6,102 nucleotides of DNA from Candidatus Omnitrophota bacterium (GTDB lineage Bacteria; Omnitrophota; Gorgyraeia; S143-82), in the NCBI GenBank assembly GCA_027065215.1, contig JAMOOT010000343.1, positions 1 through 6,102 of the forward strand, in the 5' to 3' direction. Positions 1 to 6,102 of the stretch are shown here, one piece after another. The notes beneath the pieces were generated by a model. That model had not been told where the DNA came from and did no database searches. It worked only from the letters and a program-made list of their open reading frames with translations. The position numbers and the translations under genes are program-made. Numbering within the stretch: position 1 is the stretch's first letter; each line of letters begins with the position of its first letter.

Positions 1-1
1 G

Positions 2-541
2 GATTCGGTTGAGGGATTATATGGGATAGATTTGGTTATGCCGGGATTGGGAACGATTGAAAAGGGTAGAATATATCCTGATCCTCATCAATCCTATTAT
101 CATCTTTATGGAGGGACGTATAAGAGGCGGATTCCTGAAAGATTAGAGTATGTGGGATCTGCTGACGATCTTAGACCTGTCTTCAAGCCTTCCAGTTCGT
201 TTATTTATGATATTATTCCTATAGTTTTTCGCGATTATTTCCAGTCCAGTTCAGATTATTTTTCGTTTTCGCCTGCTGGGCGGATTGAGAAGATTACAAA
301 AGTAGTCCCTGATCTCATATTCAACTATAGGGGCGAAGGTATGTTTCGGTGGGATAGTTCTTCTGGTAAATATCGTGCGGCAAATAAAGTTATGCGCGTG
401 GTTGGCTTTTTAGGACGGCCATTTGAGTTGTTAGGCAACGATACAGTTAATGGGGTTATCCAATCACTTGCAGATGGAAGTTTAAACAGTAGGTTTGAGT
501 CTGTCTCTTTATCAATAGCACATAATAAACCATGGTTTCTG
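2..541 (+). other. Soluble, aromatic-rich lead region of the giant protein, unassigned
   Basis: Residues 1-180 lack long hydrophobic runs and are rich in Tyr, Phe, Arg, Asp and Pro, for example SYYHLYGGTYKRRIPERLEY around residues 31-50. The stretch around residues 107-125 (FNYRGEGMFRWDSSSGKYR) alternates polar and aromatic residues as beta hairpins do. I recognise no family motif. It is probably an extramembrane domain or a spacer after an earlier part of the protein that lies upstream of the window. The boundary at residue 180 is approximate; a marginally hydrophobic stretch, interrupted by Asp187 and Asp197, begins there. Confidence 0.4.
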
Positions 542-3500
542 TCTTTGCTTCAATCAATTGATACCATAGCTACTATAACGATCGTCTATGACCTTATATT
601 TACAATCCCAATGAAGTTGTTAGGGAAAGAAACTGTGGGATTTATCTCTTGGAGGTTGGCTAACGGGTTAATGAAGACCCCTCTATTGCCTTACCGTCTT
701 GCGGGAGAGGGAGTCGGTAGGGCACTGGTGCGCGCTGGAGCGAAAGAGGTGGGAGAGATTGTATTAAGGCATCCTGTTATAACAGGTGGAGTAATCCACA
801 GTGCTATATCTGTTCCTTTAGGGATGGAGTTTGATGGCCTCTCTTATAAAGAGGCGCTAAAGGCAGGGGAGGTCTCCAATAATTGCATCTTGGCCCACAG
901 GTTGTTCTTTGCTCCATATCGAGCGATATTCCCTGATAAGGAAGTAAATTCTCGCGAGTTGTCTCAATTATTCGGATATCTTAATCGGGACTCCAATGGA
1001 TTTTTAGCCTCTGCTATGTGGGGATACACAGAGGGGATATTGACCACTTACTCTATGGCCCCTGTTTTTGCGTTTCTCCGTTCCCCAATACGGACTGCGA
1101 CAGATTTTGTGTATTCTATGAAGGAAATATTTAGTCCGGTCAACTATACCAATCCGGCTGAACGGGCAGAGATTGGTTTTATTGTTGGTTCCCTTTTAGG
1201 GGCCTGGCGTGGGTATAGAGGAGCAGGAAGTGACTTGATTTCATTTTCTCGGATTGGATCTACAGGCACTGCTATGCGGTTCTTAGGGAAGGTTGGCAAT
1301 ATCTATAAATCATCGGGTGGGGTGTTGTTGGCAAGTACGGGGCTGAACTTGGGATTGACTGCCTTAAGGGCAGGTATCAATACCGCATCTCCTGATACCT
1401 TTATGCGTGCTCTATCAGCGATGGCGTATGAAAGTAATAGTTTGGTTAGTTCGGCTTTTGGTGTAAATGCTATGTTTGCTGGGGTTACCTCCCTTTTCGG
1501 GCTAATGAGACGAGGATTTTTGTCAAGTCCTTTATATCGAATTATGGTTGAAGATACCAAGACTGCTATCAAATTAGGCCATGGGGGGATGATTGCTGGT
1601 CTTGGGTTGTATGGATTGAGTTCTTATTCCGGGTGGAATAGTGGTACTGCCAGACATATGGCAAACGCAGGTTTGATTATAGCAGGCTTAAGCGGATTGT
1701 TTGCACTTGGAGTTAGAAGAGTAAGGATGGCAAGGATCTCTAACTTAGGAAAAAGTCCTGGAGTAGAATTCAAAAATTGGGCCATACAAGCCGCTTATCT
1801 GGTTCCATCTGCTCAGTCTTTGTTCTATGGGGTTAGGAATGTATTGAGTAATAAAGGGCCGGAGATAACTGGAAAAGAGAGTTGGGCAGAGAGAAGTGAA
1901 TGGCCATTGTTGGCTGTTACTGGGGTCTTATCAGCAGGGGTATTGGTTGGCTATGACAAGATCTCACGTAGGTTTGAGCAGAAACCTTCGATGGGGGCAT
2001 TTAAGGCGGGGATTGATTCATTGAAGGCAGATATTAAGGGTGCTCGATTGGAGTTTTTGCAAGACGTTGAGACTTTACGACAAGTGCCTTCGATTAGAAA
2101 ACTGATTAATAATGTTAATTGGTTGGGGGTTAAACGGACTTTTGGCTCTTTGGCCTCCACGTCAGGAGTACAGGACATTGGTATCTCAACTTTGCCTTTT
2201 GCAGTTGGAGTCTGGGCGGGTATGAGGGGGAAGGAGGATTGGGCCAAACTCTTCTATGGGATAGGCGGTGCGATTTTATTGGGAGGGGTATCTCGATTGG
2301 GATTGGGGTATCTTGCATCACGCGGCAAGATTAACTCTATTCAGGCTGCTAAAGTCCTTTCTTATACGGTTCGACCAGTGGTTGATTGGACTATAAAATC
2401 GGGTGCATATACCCTGTTTGGAGTTATGCCAGCCTTGCATGGGGCAGTGGTGCTAACGAGTTATCTCTTCAAAGAATATGCCCTGCCTTATGCAGTCAGC
2501 AGGCCTGAGAGGATATTGTTATCTTCCTTATCAGCCTTTTCGGATACTAAGACTATATCTGAGTTAAAAGAGGTGTTTTCTCGGCCGGGTGTAGAGAAGG
2601 TCTTTGACTTCTTTAAGTATTCGTTCAAAAGGGCAGTCTTTGGATATAATCCTTCGGGGTATGGCGTAAAAGATATTGCTCCCTCTTCTTATGCCTTTGC
2701 CTTGATCTTAGGGCCACTTATGAGGCCTTCTCAGGCGATGTTTTCAAACGTAAAGACGGGAGATTTTGGCCGATTCTATCGTTCAGCCGGAGAGGCCTGG
2801 GAGTTGATCGGTTCTCTGGGATTGGAACCGTTATTGAAGGCCCGAAGAACTGGTTCTTTGCTCTTTAATCTCCAGTCAATGGTAATAAAAGGTACTATGG
2901 AGGAGGTTGTTGCGGAACAGATTATCTCGATGGTAACGATGCCTTGGTTTACTGCTTTGAAGGTAGCCGGTGTGCCGGCTGTAGGGTTCTTGCAAGAGAT
3001 ATTTCAGGAAATAGCCACTCCTGAAGGGGTTGGTCTGAATGGGAACGGATGGGTAACAGTGGTAAATATGCTTATGAATGGAGAGAGCAAGTCAGTAAAA
3101 TTACCAGTTGTCCTGCCATATAACAGTTATACTGCTGATAGAGAGAGGAGTATTACTGTAAATGGTTATGAGTCGTTAATAAACCTGCCTATTGGCACGA
3201 TTATAAAAGTAGATACTGAATTTGGTCGATGGGATATTGAGGTTGACTCTAATTTTCGTTACGGAGTAAAGTTGGCAATGTTGTTTGATGGATGGAAAGG
3301 GAAGGTCAATGAGGAACAGATTTCGAACATTTTGGCAGGCCAGAGTGGAGAAAATACTGGAATTGATGGCCTCCAAAAAGATCTGGCAGGGCTGTTATAT
3401 TTTGATGGGCTTAACAAAAGAGAAGATGGGCTAAGAGATGGTTTTTATAATGAATTGTTCTCTGATTCCAAACATTCCATACCTATCGCAGGGAGGTCGA

Positions 3501-6102
3501 TACCAAAGATTGAATTGATTAGGTATCTTGCTCTATATTCAGTCTTGACGGGTATTGATGCCCCTGCATCTTCCCAGACAGAGTTTGCTAAACAATATGA
3601 GGAGTTAGTGTTATCTCTAAAACCCGAATTAAGTTATTCTTCATTAGTTAATATCAATTACAGGTTGACAAAATATCGAGAAAGTATTCTTTTAAATTCC
3701 CCTGTTTTGAGAAAAGAAATCCCTTGTTCTGTGTTAGACCGATGGCAGGGCAAATTAGAAAATGAACTGGATCGGGTTTCTAATATGGATTTGGGTGACT
3801 ATGCCATAGCGTATATCCGAACAGGTAAGGCCTATCGTTATCTTGCGCCATCACAATTGCGCCGAATTAGGAAACTTGCACTGCGATTGTCTGATTCTAA
3901 CGAGGAATTTTGGAATGTAGTTAGAGATGAACATATATCGGCACTGGCGACATTAAAGAGTCTACTACCAGTTGAAGTCATAAAGTCGGAGATGATACAG
4001 AATGCATTTAATCTTCGTAATCGTTATCCTCATCTTATTCCAGAGGATGTTGTGTTTGCTGATGATATGAAGATAGGGGCTGTAATATGGAGGGAAAAGG
4101 GAGAGGAATTGGTAATGGAAGGGGTCTCCTTTATTGATGGATTGACAGAGAATCCTGTTTTGGCAGTTAGTAATAGCCCCACCGGCGTGTTCTTATGTAG
4201 CCGAAAAGGGGAGAGTTCAGTTGCCTTGCCTGAGATTCCGCGGGTGTTGCGGGCGATTTGGGGGATAAACCATTCTATATTCGTGCAGGAGGACGGTTCT
4301 TTTCCTGAGGGTAGTGTAGAATTGGATTTCAAATCTGGGTTCTATCGAATTAGGGTGGCAAGAGACCTCTTTTCTAAGTTAAAGCAAGGATATCTCTTGC
4401 CTATATTGATTTCAGCCTTTGCTAAAAAGGACCAAAGACTTACAGAATTAGAGAAGTCTGCACTGGTAATAGAGTTTATGCGTAATGGCCGTTTGAAATT
4501 TGATGGTGTTTTCCCTGCCCTTGAGAATGCCCTCTCTACGCCGAAGGTGTATCAGATATATGATAATGCAGCGGTTGCACAGGATGTATCTAATTTGGTG
4601 GGGATAAAAGATGTTCGCCATCTTCAGAGAATTCTTTCATTTAGTCTTTATTCCCGATTAGGACAGGCAGTGAAGAAGGCAGAAAGGAATTTATCTAAGG
4701 TGAAAGAGGAAATAAGAGAAGAGGATATATGGGAGATGACAAAGGCATGGAATTATTTGTCTTCTGGCAGAGGATCCATAGGGGAAAAGGCCCAAGAATC
4801 TCTTGATCGGTTATCTAAGTATCTGTATTACAAATCAGTTCTTAGTTCTCGATGGTTGTTTGAGATAGGGACTTCTGATAGAGATGCTTCTAACAACCTC
4901 ACTAAACGGGTTAATGAGATTGAGCGTATGGTTTATCTCTATCCAGAGATGAGGCCTCATCAAAAGGCCTTAGCCTTACTGGACGCTGCTATCAATGGGC
5001 GTCTGCCATATATCGAACTCTTTAATGGCCAGAGAATAAAGATTCAACCAAGTTATCAACACAGATCGTTTTATGCTAAATTAATTGGTTCTCTTCTAAG
5101 CAGAGTAGATCTAAAGGCCTTATTCCTTAGAAATTTTGATGAGATTAGACGTTCTAATTGGTGGAATGGGATAGATCGAGAACAGTTGAACGAGGACTAT
5201 GATAGACTGGTTTCTGCTTTATCGGAAGTAGGGGATGATTGGGAAGATATTATCAAGACGGTTAACGATCTTCTATTTGAGGGAGAGAAGATCAGTGATA
5301 TTCCGCGAAGATTGAATATTAGGCTTGTCTTGCCTTCTGATATTGAGCATGGTGGCTGGGCTGAGGTGAGGTTTGATAAGACGATTCTGTTGGATGTACG
5401 GTCAATTGGGTTATCTTGCAGTGGTGATAGGATAAAGGTGGAACCTGTGGATTCAGGGATAAAGAAGGCAGTTTTGCCTCACGAGATATCGCATATCATT
5501 TTAGATTCTATAGGGAACAAGTATAGCCTGCCTCATTTGAATATTGGAGATGAGAAGGCAGATGAGATAATACACAAGGTGGTTCCTCCTAAGGGATTAT
5601 TGCGTTTGCCAGAATATTATGGAGATTATTGTGAGAGAGAATCGGAGGGATTATTTTCTGAGAGGGTGCGGTTCTCCCATTGGATTCCCTCAATAAAGGG
5701 ATGGTTAGTATCCAATAGGATTTGGGGTAAATTGAGAAATAACTCGAGAGGGAGAGATGGCTTTTATTGGAAGATAAAAGATAATTTGAAGAGAAAGTGG
5801 GATGAGTTAGGATTTAAGAGTTTTCCACAGGGAAGTATAGAAATGGACTCCGATGTTACTAAGGAAAGGAAAAGAAGTAGAAAAGATAATAACGGGAAGA
5901 AAGAGGATAAATCCTTCAAACCATCCTCCCCGTTGGTAGTGGAGGATGTGAGGGGAGAGATAATGAAGCGGAGTAGAGAGATAGAAAAGGAAATAAGGGA
6001 AGAATATTATGCTCAATTCTCTTCCAGTGGTATGACTCGGAGAGAAGAGTTAAGTCAGGTAAACGGGATTGGACTTGGAGGTCTTGGGTTGGGAGTAACG
6101 GG
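2..6102 (+). CDS. Internal fragment of a giant polytopic membrane protein with a zinc-metalloprotease-like domain; both ends outside the window
   Basis: Reading from base 2 gives 2033 sense codons with no stop of any kind, so this is one gene that continues past both window edges. No start codon or ribosome binding site can be assigned; the first in-frame ATG (base 38) lies inside an already open frame. Order of parts: a soluble, aromatic-rich lead (residues 1-180); a long hydrophobic Gly/Ala/Leu-rich region with basic borders (about 181-1000); an unassigned soluble region (1005-1640); a SecA-like segment with a lost P-loop (1650-1680); a zincin-like domain with HEISH at 1827-1831; a charged linker (about 1953-2000); and a Gly-Leu run at the edge. 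Only five cysteines occur (residues 295, 1242, 1399, 1806, 1877), which fits an envelope-exposed protein but does not prove it. No stop codon is reassigned. The gene resembles the giant genes reported in Omnitrophota; that link is inferred from architecture, not from a search. The existence of the gene is near certain; its function is unknown. Confidence 0.96.
1163..3001 (+). other. Polytopic membrane region: series of Gly-rich hydrophobic segments with basic borders
   Basis: Residues 388-1000 contain repeated hydrophobic segments rich in Gly, Ala, Leu and Val. The clearest are at about 392-402 (GFIVGSLLGAW), 441-458, 485-503, 528-541, 555-571 (AGLIIAGLSGLFALG), 635-651 (PLLAVTGVLSAGVLVGY), 729-740, 751-773 and 801-823. 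Several are followed directly by a basic cluster: RRG after 503, RRVRMAR at 571-577, KISRR at 653-657 and SRGK at 773-776. This matches the positive-inside pattern of membrane proteins. Many segments are short or glycine-rich for single spanning helices, so some may be re-entrant or amphipathic. Weaker hydrophobic stretches upstream (181-206, 259-275, 339-359) and near the end (893-906, 974-998) may belong to the same region. No transporter signature is visible. The membrane location is inferred from composition. Confidence 0.6.
3014..4921 (+). other. Large unassigned soluble region between the membrane part and the SecA-like segment
   Basis: Residues 1005-1640 have normal globular composition with no clear membrane segment. 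Residues 1005-1100 look strand-rich, with alternating stretches such as GTIIKVDTEFGRWDIEVD at 1065-1082. Residues 1100-1340 look mainly helical, with charged Leu-rich stretches. Residues 1345-1455 are again strand-like (for example VELDFKSGFYRIRVARDLF at 1439-1457). Residues 1541-1640 are helical and highly charged, including KVKEEIREED at 1566-1575. I recognise no catalytic motif or known domain. The alternation suggests at least three separate domains, but their borders are guesses. Confidence 0.4.
4949..5041 (+). other. SecA/DEAD-like N-terminal ATPase segment with a degenerate P-loop
   Basis: Residues 1650-1680 read MRPHQKALALLDAAINGR followed by LPYIELFNGQRIK. In SecA the matching stretch has the pattern MRPxxxQLxGxxxLxxGR, then IAEM, then xTGEGKT, where GEGKT is the Walker A loop. 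The shared points here are MRP, the Leu/Ala helix, GR, and a Glu placed three residues before a Gly that is followed by Gln. The Walker A Lys-Thr pair is missing (Gly-Gln-Arg-Ile instead of Gly-Glu-Gly-Lys), so this segment should not bind ATP in the usual way. A long charged helical stretch precedes it. I recalled the SecA pattern from knowledge of the family; no alignment was run. The match could be chance, since helix-plus-GR patterns are common. Confidence 0.3.
5303..5701 (+). other. Zincin-type metalloprotease-like domain (HEISH motif)
   Basis: The segment at residues 1825-1835 reads LPHEISHIILD, a canonical HExxH zinc-binding helix with hydrophobic residues at the expected positions. 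His1827 and His1831 would bind zinc and Glu1828 would be the catalytic base. About 20 residues further on, GDEKADEII (1849-1857) offers Glu1851 as a third ligand. That layout resembles gluzincin-like peptidases, and the Glu-x-Ala-Asp flavour is reminiscent of the ImmA/IrrE (M78) family. Before the helix, RLNIRLVL (1770-1777) and AEVRFDKTILLDVR (1787-1800) look like the beta strands that precede the HExxH helix in zincins. The region after it (1861-1900) is aromatic and charged. The family, substrate and side of the membrane are unknown. The motif is seen directly; proteolytic activity is inferred. Confidence 0.65.
5858..6001 (+). other. Highly charged linker after the protease-like domain
   Basis: Residues 1953-2000 are dominated by Lys, Arg, Glu and Asp. 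They start with TKERKRSRKDNNGKKEDK, pass through a short SFKPSSPLVVEDV break, and continue as a charged helix (IMKRSREIEKEIREE). This looks like a flexible linker leading into a short amphipathic or coiled-coil helix. At the DNA level it is almost free of C: bases 5941-6000 contain 26 G and 1 C. It probably separates the peptidase-like domain from the next module. Confidence 0.5.
6062..6102 (+). other. Gly-Leu-rich run at the window edge, possible start of another hydrophobic block
   Basis: The last complete residues (2021-2033) read NGIGLGGLGLGVT, and the final two bases begin another Gly codon. The composition matches the glycine-rich hydrophobic segments of residues 388-825. It may begin a further membrane block or be a short flexible turn. 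The window ends too soon to decide. Confidence 0.3.

Noticed and set aside
38..40. First in-frame ATG as the gene start
   Set aside because: The frame is already open from base 2, no ribosome binding site precedes it, and no signal peptide follows, so the true start is most likely upstream of the window.
1303..1572. Minus-strand open frame of 89 codons starting with TTG
   Set aside because: It lies fully inside the long + strand gene, has no ribosome binding site or known motif, and its composition follows from the reverse complement of that gene.
1951..2321. Two overlapping minus-strand open frames (1951-2247 and 2130-2321)
   Set aside because: They overlap each other in different frames inside the giant gene; the Pro/Ser-rich content is what the reverse complement of Gly-rich coding DNA gives.
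3176..3376. Minus-strand open frame of 66 codons
   Set aside because: Short, antisense to the giant gene, no motif and no supporting signals.
4030..4332. Minus-strand open frame of 100 codons
   Set aside because: The longest antisense frame, but still entirely within the + strand gene, with no initiation signal or recognisable product.
4964..5124. Short direct repeat aaaggcctta occurring near 4967 and 5114
   Set aside because: Ten bases long, in coding DNA, and explained by the common Lys-Ala-Leu codon combination; no duplicated flanks or element ends.
5807..6016. Minus-strand frame encoding a Phe-rich hydrophobic peptide, at first sight a small membrane protein
   Set aside because: The hydrophobic Phe/Leu/Ser content is the antisense reading of the Lys/Glu/Arg-rich linker codons (AAG, GAA, AGA) on the + strand, a well-known artefact.

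Overview
The whole window is the inside of one very large protein-coding gene on the + strand. The frame starting at base 2 reads through to the last base without a stop: 2033 complete codons plus two bases of the next. Neither the start codon nor the stop codon is in the window, so the full protein is longer than 2033 residues at both ends. There is no intergenic DNA. I see no RNA gene, CRISPR array, insertion sequence, promoter, terminator or second gene. The other frames are broken into short pieces. Residue numbers below count from the codon at base 2.

Layout of the protein. Residues 1-180 look soluble and are rich in aromatic residues. From about residue 181, and most clearly from 388 to 1000, there is a long series of Gly/Ala/Leu-rich hydrophobic segments bordered by Arg/Lys clusters, as in a polytopic membrane protein. 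Residues 1005-1640 are a large soluble stretch that I cannot assign: strand-rich first, then mainly helical. Residues 1650-1680 resemble the start of the SecA/DEAD-type ATPase domain, but with the P-loop lost. Residues 1768-1900 carry an HEISH zinc-protease motif (1827-1831) with a possible third metal ligand at Glu1851. A Lys/Arg/Glu-rich linker follows (about 1953-2000). The window ends in a Gly-Leu-rich run (2021-2033) that may begin another hydrophobic block.

Organism (inference only). An intron-free reading frame of this size, with moderate GC, frequent ATA, AGA/AGG and GGG codons and a strong G-over-C bias on the coding strand, points to an uncultivated bacterium. Giant genes encoding polytopic membrane proteins with peptidase-like domains are known especially from Candidatus Omnitrophota (formerly OP3), which is my best guess. 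Other lineages with giant genes are possible.

Working picture (inference). A giant envelope-associated protein is anchored by many membrane segments. It carries a zinc-peptidase-like domain and a vestigial ATPase-like segment on one long chain. It may act at the cell surface or in cell contact or predation, but nothing in the window shows its substrate.
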